Below are positions 14,147 through 20,315 of a stretch of DNA of 20,315 nt, one piece after another; positions within the stretch are counted from its first letter, which is position 1, and each line of letters starts with the position of its first letter. Below the pieces are notes generated by a model. That model made no database searches and was not told the origin of the DNA. It saw only the letters and a list, made by a program, of their open reading frames with translations. The stretch is taken from NCBI GenBank assembly GCA_037441725.1, contig JBBIRT010000055.1, positions 1-20,315 on the forward strand, read 5' to 3'. Made by a program: the position numbers and the translations under genes. This DNA is from JBBIRT01 sp037441725 (GTDB taxonomy: Bacteria; Desulfobacterota; BSN033; UBA1163).

Positions 14147-15052
14147 TTACTCTTCAGTTTTCTCAAAGGGTTCTAAATGGACCACTACATCCGTGACGCC
14201 TGGAAACTCCCTCCTTATCTTATTCTCCACCGCTTGAGAGAGGTGATGGGCTCGGTGCATATGCATCTCTGGATCCACCAGAACATGGAGATCCACATGG
14301 ATATCATCCGGTCTTCCCCGACTTCTGATATGATGGCATTCCTTGATTCCCCTCATCGAGAGGACTACCTTTTTAATCTCTTCAAGAGGGATGGCTACCC
14401 CATCACTGAGCACCCGAGATCCTTCTTTTAAGATGTTGAGGCCTGTATAGCCAATAAAGCCAGCAATAATGAATGAAACTATTGGATCAAGAAGAGGGAA
14501 TCCCATTCGAATACCCATCAGTGCAATGATGACAGAGAGAGAGGTCAGGATATCAGCTCGAGTATGGAAAGCATCAGAGACCAGGATATCGCTCTTTAGG
14601 GCAATTCCCCTCCTTTTTTCAAAAACCATCACTCCATAATTGATGGCCAGGGTGATTCCCATGACCATAAAACTGTTCCTGGAGACTTCGGGGACAGTAG
14701 GATAGAGAAATCGGTTGATCCCCTCTCTCACCACATTGAGACAGACAAGAAAAAGGAGGATAGAGATTCCAATCGAAGTTAAAGTTTCATATTTCTTATG
14801 CCCATAGGGGTGGCTTTTATCCATAGGCCTTGAGGCAATCCATATGCCAATTAGGCCGATGATGTTGGAGGTCCCATCAGAAAAGGAATGGAACCCATCT
14901 GCGGTCATACTCGTGGAACGGATCAGCCATCCATAAAGGATCTTTGCCCCCGCCACCCCAAAATTCAGGACGAGAACAAGAAATAAGACCTGGCGAATCT
15001 TTCGATATCGTTCTTCAGAGCTCAATGTTTCCTTTAACCCACTGCTCGGCAT
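14147..15052 (-). CDS. Cation diffusion facilitator (CDF) metal efflux protein
   Basis: A 301-residue inner-membrane exporter of divalent metal cations, usually driven by proton antiport. After a short cytoplasmic N-terminus it has about six membrane helices. The transport-site motifs are in TM2 (TADGFHSFSD, His55xxxAsp59) and TM5 (SDAFHTRADI, His163xxxAsp167); such His/Asp pairs fit zinc-type sites. HPYGHKKYE (81-89) follows TM2. The C-terminal cytoplasmic domain (about 215-295), with DIHVDLHVLVD and a His-rich MHMHRAHHLS, is the usual dimerising metal-sensing fold. The metal (Zn, Fe, Co or others) cannot be fixed from sequence. The ATG at 15052 has a weak ribosome site; a TTG eight codons later with AAGGA before it is an alternative. 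It stands alone. Confidence 0.93.
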   Translation of the reverse strand: MPSSGLKETLSSEERYRKIRQVLFLVLVLNFGVAGAKILYGWLIRSTSMTADGFHSFSDGTSNIIGLIGIWIASRPMDKSHPYGHKKYETLTSIGISILLFLVCLNVVREGINRFLYPTVPEVSRNSFMVMGITLAINYGVMVFEKRRGIALKSDILVSDAFHTRADILTSLSVIIALMGIRMGFPLLDPIVSFIIAGFIGYTGLNILKEGSRVLSDGVAIPLEEIKKVVLSMRGIKECHHIRSRGRPDDIHVDLHVLVDPEMHMHRAHHLSQAVENKIRREFPGVTDVVVHLEPFEKTEE

Positions 15053-15141
15053 CTTCTTCGAACCTAAAAAGAGGTAAAAAGAGATAAGATCGAATGAGCA
15101 TCGTCTCTTGAAAACGAATCCTGAATGGAGTAATAAGATGG

Positions 15142-15330
15142 ATGGTTATGAAAAAACTTCAACCTGGGGATGAGGTGATTAAAATTGATGAAGAATTGGG
15201 AATCGCTTGGATCCTTCTCCCTCCTGATAGCAGTTTGGGAGGGTTTCGTGGTATTTCCCCCAGAATAATGGATGAAGAAAAATTGATGAGGATAAAGCTT
15301 AAAAAAAAAGAAAACGAGATTGAAGGATAG
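15142..15330 (+). CDS. Small hypothetical protein
   Basis: A 62-residue ORF of unknown function between two minus-strand genes. The sequence KLQPGDEVIKIDEELGIAWI looks like a genuine beta-rich small domain rather than a random shadow, and the C-terminus is a Lys/Glu-rich helix. A possible promoter, TTGAAA (15108-15113), 17-nt spacer, TAATAA (15131-15136), would start transcription at or next to the ATG, giving a leaderless or very short-leader mRNA; only a weak GGAG lies upstream. Met3 is an alternative start. It converges on the TPR gene, with only 11 nt between the stops. A minus-strand ORF over the same bases is low-complexity and less believable. Confidence 0.5.
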   Translation: MVMKKLQPGDEVIKIDEELGIAWILLPPDSSLGGFRGISPRIMDEEKLMRIKLKKKENEIEG

Positions 15331-15341
15331 ATCCATTTTCT

Positions 15342-15917
15342 TCAATGTTTGATTCTCCCTTCCCTTTTTCTCTCTTCATCCCACTTCTCAAAACCTCCTC
15401 CATGGATAATCATTCGATTGGGATCAGAACGAATGGCCTTAAGGTAGCAGAGTTCTGCTTTAGCAGCTTCCCCAATCCGTTCATAACATTCTCCCATTAG
15501 ATTGAGTGCATCCTTAAAGGTAGGTAAAAATTGAATGACCTCTTCCAGCGTGTTGATGGCGGCATGATATCTTCCTAACTTCCAGAAGCACATCGCTAAC
15601 CAATAGTGACCTTGGTAATGTTTAGGATTTTTTCGAATCACTTTTTCATAGTAGCGAATAGCATTTTCATAACGTCCCCTTCGAAAATAAAGGCCTCCCA
15701 AACTTAAATAGACAGGGAGGCTCTCAGGGTTCTTTTTTAATAATTCTTTGTAGACATGGACGGTCTTCTCGAAGAGGCCAGCCTGTTCGTAGGCATGAGC
15801 CTTCCCAAAGAGATAGTTGTTTCCCATTTCACTGAAGGAGAGGTTGTCCCATAGCCAATCTTTCAATAGATTCCAAAGAACAGGCATCATATAGTAAACG
15901 TAACGAAAATATCTCAT
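15342..15917 (-). CDS. Tetratricopeptide repeat protein
   Basis: A 191-residue protein with about four TPR units from roughly residue 33 to 165. Clear repeats include YLSLGGLYFRRGRYENAIRY, HYWLAMCFWKLGRYHAAINT and LNLMGECYERIGEAAKAELC, each with the Gly/Ala/Tyr spacing of the motif. The N-terminus is rich in Tyr, Trp and Met (RYFRYVYYMMPVLWNLL) and could be a membrane-associated helix; there is no clear cleavable signal peptide. TPRs bind partner proteins, and no partner is evident here. The start is the ATG at 15917-15915, chosen because GGAGG lies 5 nt ahead; the ATG at 15929 has no ribosome site. It lies 49 nt downstream of ychF on the same strand. Confidence 0.85.
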   Translation of the reverse strand: MRYFRYVYYMMPVLWNLLKDWLWDNLSFSEMGNNYLFGKAHAYEQAGLFEKTVHVYKELLKKNPESLPVYLSLGGLYFRRGRYENAIRYYEKVIRKNPKHYQGHYWLAMCFWKLGRYHAAINTLEEVIQFLPTFKDALNLMGECYERIGEAAKAELCYLKAIRSDPNRMIIHGGGFEKWDEERKREGRIKH

Positions 15918-15966
15918 CCTATCCTCCATTCCGATAAATTTTCAGGGGGCATTCCCTGACCATCAG

Positions 15967-17064
15967 TCATTTTACATTGAAACGAAAATGGACGATATCT
16001 CCATCTTGGATAAGATAATCTTTTCCCTCTGAACGAAGAAGACCCCTCTCCCGTGCGACCTGTTCAGATCCACAGAGAACGAAATCAGAAAAGGAAACGA
16101 CTTCTGCCCGGATAAACCCTTTTTCCATATCCGTGTGGATCTTTCCTGCAGCCTTCGGAGCAGGAGTTCCTATGGGAACTGTCCAGGCCCTGAGTTCCGA
16201 ACTGACCGTGGTATAAAAGGTGATCAATGATAAGATCCCGTAACCCACTTGAACCAATCGCTCTAAACTGGAACCCTCTAAACCCAATTCCTTTCTAAAC
16301 TCCTCTCGCTCCTCATCTTTTAACTCTACAAGCTCTGCCTCTAAGTCCCCACAGATGGGAACGACTTTATTCCCCTCTCTCTCAGCCCACTGCATCAAGG
16401 CTTTCAAACAGGCTCCCTGTTCTCGTAACTCCTTTTGATCCACATTGGCAATATAGAACGAAGGTTTTGCCGTGAGGAGGTGGAGGTCGGAGAAGATGGT
16501 CTCTTTTTCACCTGTTGCTCGGAAGACAAATGCTCCGCGACCCTGGTTTAAAATGGCCTTGACCTCCTGATAGACTTCCAATTCCAATGCCGTCTCTTTG
16601 GCCCCAATTCGATGCATCTTCTCTACTTTGGCCATCCTTCTTTCCAAGGTCTGGAGGTCTGCCAATATCAACTCTGTATGGACGATCTCAATATCTCGCA
16701 CCGGGTCTAAAAATCCAAATTCATGGGCAACATTCTTGTTATCAAAACAACGAACCACGTGGGCAATTGCATCTACATTTCGAATATGGTCTAAAAATTG
16801 ATTGCCCAATCCCATCCCACGGCTAGCCCCCTTGACCAAACCTGCAATATCAAAAAATTCAAGGACTGTAGGAGTCTTTTTTTTGGGATGAATCTTTTGA
16901 GCAATCATCTCTAACCTTTGATCAGGAACAGGAACAATCCCGATATTGGGATTGATCGTACAGAATCGGTAGTTGGCGACCTCAGCCCCTGCAGCGGTGA
17001 GGGCATTGAAAATGGTTGACTTCCCTACATTCGGAAGGCCAACGATTCCGCACCGAAATCCCAT
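15967..17064 (-). CDS. ychF: Redox-regulated ATPase YchF (Obg family)
   Basis: YchF/OLA1 is a universal ribosome-associated P-loop NTPase that prefers ATP over GTP. The 365 residues have the G1 loop GLPNVGKS (9-16), G3 DIAGLVKGAS (72-81), the coiled-coil insertion around 130-175, and a C-terminal TGS domain with TVPIGTPAPKAAGKIHTDME and a DGDIVHFRFNV ending. The specificity motif, normally NxxE in YchF, reads Asn207-Val-Asp-Gln210, an unusual Gln. The start is the ATG at 17064-17062, with GGAG 7 nt ahead; a longer in-frame reading to 17118 lacks a site and is not family-like. It is followed by the TPR gene and lies divergent to the diadenylate cyclase. The ychF, pth, rplY, prs grouping is common in bacteria. 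Confidence 0.96.
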   Translation of the reverse strand: MGFRCGIVGLPNVGKSTIFNALTAAGAEVANYRFCTINPNIGIVPVPDQRLEMIAQKIHPKKKTPTVLEFFDIAGLVKGASRGMGLGNQFLDHIRNVDAIAHVVRCFDNKNVAHEFGFLDPVRDIEIVHTELILADLQTLERRMAKVEKMHRIGAKETALELEVYQEVKAILNQGRGAFVFRATGEKETIFSDLHLLTAKPSFYIANVDQKELREQGACLKALMQWAEREGNKVVPICGDLEAELVELKDEEREEFRKELGLEGSSLERLVQVGYGILSLITFYTTVSSELRAWTVPIGTPAPKAAGKIHTDMEKGFIRAEVVSFSDFVLCGSEQVARERGLLRSEGKDYLIQDGDIVHFRFNVK

Positions 17065-17185
17065 CGCTCCTCTCCAATGTGATGAAAATGAAATACTGCT
17101 CTCCCTCTTAGGGCCCATTGACCCATCCAGGAGAGGTGAAGAGAATGGCCCATCCCCAAACCTTTTTTTTCCCCCAAATTATTTG

Positions 17186-17191
17186 TATAAT
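17186..17191 (+). promoter_or_regulatory. Possible -10 box of the diadenylate cyclase gene
   Basis: A perfect TATAAT sits 50 nt upstream of the ATG at 17241, in very AT-rich DNA between the divergent ychF and cyclase genes. No convincing -35 box lies at the right distance, so this is tentative. Confidence 0.3.
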
Positions 17192-17240
17192 AAAATAAAA
17201 ATAAAATAAAGTCTCTTACTCACCAACCTGGGAGGCCAGA

Positions 17241-18116
17241 ATGAAACAACAGAATCGGATCATGTTAGAAACCGCCTGCTCTATTTCGAAAAAAACCAAT
17301 TCTAAGGGGGTCCTCCTCTATGGGGATATCATCGAGGATTATGAAGGCTTGGCCCAGATCTTCCAAGAGAAAAAAGTAGACCTCATCCTTGCCATCAAGG
17401 ATGAAAGCCTTTTTCAAGAGGTCTCCTCTCTCTTTAAGAAAGTCCTGAGGATTCCCAATCTCCCTTTGGGCCGAGTGAATCAAATTAAGATGGCAATTAT
17501 TCAGGCCCTTGCAAAGGGGGTGGTGAAAAAAGGGGATCGATGGATCTGTCTTTCTGGACTTCCTCAAATAAAAGTTTTGGACAATCTCCTCATCCTCGAG
17601 TTTGGAAAAGAGTTTGAGATCCTCTCTTCGACCGATCTACCCGTCATCTCAGAAATTGTCCTCCCTGAGGTTTTTGAAACCGTCCTGAACCTGGCCCTCG
17701 AAATCTCTATAGAGGGAAAAGAAGGTCGAAAGCCCATAGGCACAATTTTTGTTCTTGGAAAACATGAGGAGGTTCTTAAATTTTCTCATCCCATGGTGAT
17801 CAATCCATTTCAGGGATATCCAGAAGAAGAACGAAACATCTTAGACCATCGTCTGAAAGAAACGGTTAAAGAATTTTCATCGATTGATGGGGCTTTCATT
17901 TTCCGCGAAGATGGGGTTATCTTAGCAGCAGGTCGTCATCTGGATGCATCGGGTGAAAACATTGAGATTCCCTTAGGCCTTGGAAGTCGCCATCGAGCTG
18001 CTGCGGGAATTACCAGCTTAACTGATGCTTTAGCCATTGTAATTTCAGAGGAGACAGGAGGCGTACGAATCTTTCATCATGGAAAGATCTTTATGGAGAT
18101 TGAAAAGGGAGAATAG
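17241..18116 (+). CDS. Diadenylate cyclase with N-terminal pyruvate-kinase-C-like domain
   Basis: The C-terminal 85 residues are a DAC (DisA_N) domain, which makes the second messenger c-di-AMP from two ATP. DGAFIF (Asp216-Gly-Ala218) and GSRHRAAAG (Arg250-His-Arg252) are the catalytic DGA and RHR motifs and look intact; TDALAIVISEETG follows as in CdaA. Residues 10-125 resemble the C-terminal domain of pyruvate kinase: an ETACSISKK start, then KKGDRWICLSGLP like the GDxxxxxSG of that fold. This layout resembles archaeal DacZ and differs from DisA, membrane CdaA and CdaS. No membrane helix is seen, so it should be cytosolic. The ATG has GGGAGG with 5-nt spacing. It is alone on the plus strand; its stop is 7 nt from the pth stop, leaving no room for a separate terminator. 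Confidence 0.85.
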   Translation: MKQQNRIMLETACSISKKTNSKGVLLYGDIIEDYEGLAQIFQEKKVDLILAIKDESLFQEVSSLFKKVLRIPNLPLGRVNQIKMAIIQALAKGVVKKGDRWICLSGLPQIKVLDNLLILEFGKEFEILSSTDLPVISEIVLPEVFETVLNLALEISIEGKEGRKPIGTIFVLGKHEEVLKFSHPMVINPFQGYPEEERNILDHRLKETVKEFSSIDGAFIFREDGVILAAGRHLDASGENIEIPLGLGSRHRAAAGITSLTDALAIVISEETGGVRIFHHGKIFMEIEKGE

Positions 18117-18123
18117 TCCATGG

Positions 18124-18708
18124 CTATTGATCTATATTCCTCAAATCCTTTTTTTGAAATTGGTTCATTGCCCTTTCAAGCCCATCCAAGAGGTAGACCC
18201 TGAGAGATTCAGTTGCCTGAGAAATAATCTTTTCTAATTGGGATTGTTCGATTGGATTAAAAGTCTCCAAGACATAGGTGGCTGGATCCATCCATAAGGG
18301 AGGTCTCCCAATCCCTATCTTAAGCCTTAAAAAATTATTTTCTCCGATGGCCTCAATGATGGATCGGACCCCCTGATGCCCTCCATCTCCTCCCTTTTGT
18401 TTAAATCGAAGTCTCCCAAATGGAAGGTCCAAGTCATCATGGACCACAACCAGATCTCTCACTCTGAAGTGAAAGAAATCAACCATTTTTTTTATGGCTT
18501 CACCACTCCGATTCATATAGGTCAATGGCTTTCCAAGAAGAAGAGGCTGGGAATCAATATTTCCTATTCCATAGATCGATTGGAAACGTCTTATCTGGAT
18601 GGGAATTTGATATCTCTGGGAAAATCGATCCACCACCTGAAATCCAATATTATGTCTGGAGAGACGGTATTGGATCCCAGGATTTCCAAGCCCCACAATC
18701 ACCTTCAC
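18124..18708 (-). CDS. pth: Peptidyl-tRNA hydrolase
   Basis: Pth releases tRNA from peptidyl-tRNA that drops off the ribosome. Conserved residues are present: GLGNPG (Asn9), SRHNIGF with catalytic His19, TYMNRSG (Asn65), and HDDLDLPFG with Asp93. In GGDGGHQGVRS the Asn found in E. coli (GGHNG) is Gln. The length of 194 residues is normal. The start is a GTG at 18708-18706 with AAGGA about 10 nt upstream inside the rplY end; a second GTG two codons on is possible. It follows rplY by 6 nt, the usual rplY-pth coupling. Confidence 0.96.
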   Translation of the reverse strand: MKVIVGLGNPGIQYRLSRHNIGFQVVDRFSQRYQIPIQIRRFQSIYGIGNIDSQPLLLGKPLTYMNRSGEAIKKMVDFFHFRVRDLVVVHDDLDLPFGRLRFKQKGGDGGHQGVRSIIEAIGENNFLRLKIGIGRPPLWMDPATYVLETFNPIEQSQLEKIISQATESLRVYLLDGLERAMNQFQKKDLRNIDQ

Positions 18709-18714
18709 CCCAAG

Positions 18715-19359
18715 TTATTCCTTTTCTCCCTCTTTCTCCTTCACCTCTGCCCCTTCCGCCACCTCAGGAGCTGCTGCTTCAGCAACTTTCTCTTCCACCA
18801 CAGGAGGGACTACCGTGGCTATGGTTAGATTAGGGTCGGATAAAATTTTTACCTTTTCCACATTGATATCTTTGATATGGACCGAATCTCCAATTTTTAA
18901 ACTACTGACATCGATATCAATACTCTTAGGAATATCCCCTGGGAGGCACTGGATTTGGATCACCCTCCGAATCTGTTCGAGGATCCCTCCCAATTTGGTT
19001 CCTTCGGGTTTTCCAACGAGATGAATAGGAACTTCTACAGTAATCCTCTCATCCATGGCCACCTCATAAAAATCAGTGTGTAAGGTAATTTGATAAAGAG
19101 GGTCAATCTGAATATCTTTTACCATCACGACTTTCCGATCGATTTGATCACCCTTTCGAATATGAAGATCAATCAATACATTCTCCCCTGCTTCAGTTTG
19201 AAGCGCTTTGGCCAGCTCTTTGGGGTGAATGACCAGAGGAATGGATGGTGTTTTGGGTCCATAGAAGATCGCAGGAACCATTCCTTTTGATCGAATCTTT
19301 CTGGCCCATCCTTTTCCCACCTCTTCTCTAATCTCTGCGATCACCACAGGTCTTTCCAT
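18715..19359 (-). CDS. rplY: Ribosomal protein bL25, long CTC/TL5 form
   Basis: A 214-residue 5S rRNA-binding ribosomal protein. The N-terminal 95 residues are the L25 domain, with GKGWARKIRSKGMVPAIFYG near the start. The rest is the beta-rich TL5/CTC extension (EVPIHLVGKPEGTKLGGIL, LPGDIPKSIDIDVSSLKIGD). A final acidic, Ala/Glu-rich tail of about 30 residues follows. This is the long form, unlike the roughly 94-residue E. coli L25. In Gram-positives the homologue ctc is stress-induced; whether that holds here is unknown. The ATG at 19359-19357 has AGGAG 7 nt ahead. It lies 21 nt after prs and 6 nt before pth. Confidence 0.95.
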   Translation of the reverse strand: MERPVVIAEIREEVGKGWARKIRSKGMVPAIFYGPKTPSIPLVIHPKELAKALQTEAGENVLIDLHIRKGDQIDRKVVMVKDIQIDPLYQITLHTDFYEVAMDERITVEVPIHLVGKPEGTKLGGILEQIRRVIQIQCLPGDIPKSIDIDVSSLKIGDSVHIKDINVEKVKILSDPNLTIATVVPPVVEEKVAEAAAPEVAEGAEVKEKEGEKE

Positions 19360-19380
19360 GGGTTGCTCCTTTATTATGAA

Positions 19381-20315
19381 TTATACAAATAGGCAACTGA
19401 CTGATTCATCCTCATAAATCCTTCGTATGGCATCCGCTAACAAGCCAGATATGGAGATGACTTTAATCTTTGGACATCCCTTGGCCTCTCCTTTTAAGGG
19501 GATGGTATCGGTCACAATCATTTCTACGATAGGCGATTCAGAAATGATCCTTACCGCTTTTCCCGAAAGGACAGGGTGTGTGCAATAGGCATAGACTGCC
19601 TTTGCTCCCTTTTCGATCAAAGCATAGGCAGCCCGGGTTAATGTTCCTCCAGTATCCACGATATCATCGACCAAAAAGGCTGTCATGCCATTGACCTCTC
19701 CAATGATATTCATCACCTGTGACACATTGGGGGATTCCCTTCTTTTATCGATAATCGCTAAAGCAGCATCCAATCGCTTGGCGTAAGCACGAGCCCTCTC
19801 AACTCCCCCCGCATCGGGGGAAACAATGACAATATCATCCTTAAACTGCCTGAGGTGGTCTAAGAGCACCGGAGCAGCGTATAAATGATCTACTGGAATA
19901 TTGAAAAAACCCTGGATCTGACCCGCATGGAGGTCAACCGTTAGAATTCGAGAGGCTCCAGCTGTCGTGATGAGGTCAGCGACCAATTTGGCTGAAATGG
20001 GAGCTCTGGGAAGTACTTTCCGATCTTGCCTGGCATAACCATAATAGGGCATCACGGCAGTAATTCTCCCTGCAGAGGCCCTTTTCAAGGCATCGATTAG
20101 GATAAGAAGTTCCATGAGATTGTCATTTACCGGATAAGAGATGGATTGGATTACAAAGACATCCATTCCCCGCACACTTTCATCAATCTCAACATGAATC
20201 TCTCCGTCACTGAAGGTACTGACGACTGACCTACCAAGGGGAGTTCCCAATTGATCACAAATCTTTTGAACCAATTCCAGATTTGAATTTCCAGTAAATA
20301 TCCTTAACCAACTTA
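19381..20315 (-). CDS. prs: Ribose-phosphate pyrophosphokinase, 5' end outside window
   Basis: Prs makes PRPP from ribose 5-phosphate and ATP; PRPP is the substrate of PyrE in this window and of purine, His and Trp synthesis. Visible are FSDGEIHVEIDESVRG, the flexible loop YYGYARQDRK, DLHAGQIQGFF, VSPDAGGVERARAYAKRL and the PRPP-binding VDDIVDTGGTLT. These motifs indicate a class I enzyme. The reading frame stays open to the window edge. The stretch LRIFTGNSNLELVQK (read from 20307) is the normal N-terminus, so only a few residues, including the start codon, are missing. It is the first visible gene of the prs-rplY-pth run. Confidence 0.96.
   Translation of the reverse strand, partial: SWLRIFTGNSNLELVQKICDQLGTPLGRSVVSTFSDGEIHVEIDESVRGMDVFVIQSISYPVNDNLMELLILIDALKRASAGRITAVMPYYGYARQDRKVLPRAPISAKLVADLITTAGASRILTVDLHAGQIQGFFNIPVDHLYAAPVLLDHLRQFKDDIVIVSPDAGGVERARAYAKRLDAALAIIDKRRESPNVSQVMNIIGEVNGMTAFLVDDIVDTGGTLTRAAYALIEKGAKAVYAYCTHPVLSGKAVRIISESPIVEMIVTDTIPLKGEAKGCPKIKVISISGLLADAIRRIYEDESVSCLFV

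Noticed and set aside
15064..15345. Minus-strand 93-residue ORF between the TPR and CDF genes
   Set aside because: Its Phe- and Lys-rich, low-complexity sequence is the complement of the A-rich end of the plus-strand ORF. There is no ribosome site or recognisable domain.
1..20315. CRISPR arrays, tRNA or rRNA genes, defence islands
   Set aside because: No regularly spaced repeats, cloverleaf or rRNA-like segments were noticed. Almost all sequence is covered by recognised genes and short gaps. No computed scan was possible.

Overview
The window is a compact stretch of bacterial chromosome of moderate to low GC, mostly coding, with Shine-Dalgarno sites close to AGGAGG and several TTG or GTG starts. 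The mix of genes suggests a deltaproteobacterial (Desulfobacterota-like) organism: a YceD-RpmF-PlsX-Fab-RpiB cluster, long-form L25 next to Prs, Pth and YchF, and a free-standing 5S-like carboxyltransferase. This placement is inferred from gene content and was not tested. A run of ten Ns inside rpiB shows that the sequence is a scaffolded assembly, perhaps from a metagenome.

Layout. (1) Positions 1-7327 hold one long minus-strand cluster, read right to left: a strong sigma70-like promoter, yceD, rpmF, plsX, an acyl-CoA dehydrogenase, fabD, fabG, acpP, fabF, rpiB and a dCMP deaminase cut off by the window edge. It joins ribosome biogenesis, fatty-acid and phospholipid synthesis, and pentose or nucleotide metabolism. 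The acyl-CoA dehydrogenase sits between plsX and fabD, where fabH is usually found. (2) Positions 7465-8952 encode a plus-strand carboxyltransferase subunit without a biotin domain. (3) Positions 8992-13342 are a minus-strand operon, argF-pyrC-pyrB-pyrE plus a small exported protein. It contains both enzymes that consume carbamoyl phosphate and two further steps of UMP synthesis. (4) Positions 13343-13736 are the longest gene-poor stretch. It holds the argF promoter, a 174-bp MITE-like inverted-repeat element, and the promoter of a small two-helix membrane protein, whose gene runs to 13973. (5) Positions 14076-15917 hold a terminator-like hairpin, a cation diffusion facilitator, a tiny plus-strand hypothetical ORF and a TPR protein. 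(6) Positions 15967-20315 hold ychF, a divergent plus-strand diadenylate cyclase fused to a pyruvate-kinase-C-like domain, then pth, rplY and prs on the minus strand. The prs 5' end lies outside the window.

Most of the window is housekeeping. The least ordinary items are the diadenylate cyclase with its archaeal-DacZ-like architecture, the dehydrogenase in the fabH slot, the argF-pyrCBE arrangement, the inverted-repeat element and three small unrecognised proteins. I saw no CRISPR array, tRNA, rRNA or intact insertion sequence, and no convincing new multi-gene defence or biosynthetic system.
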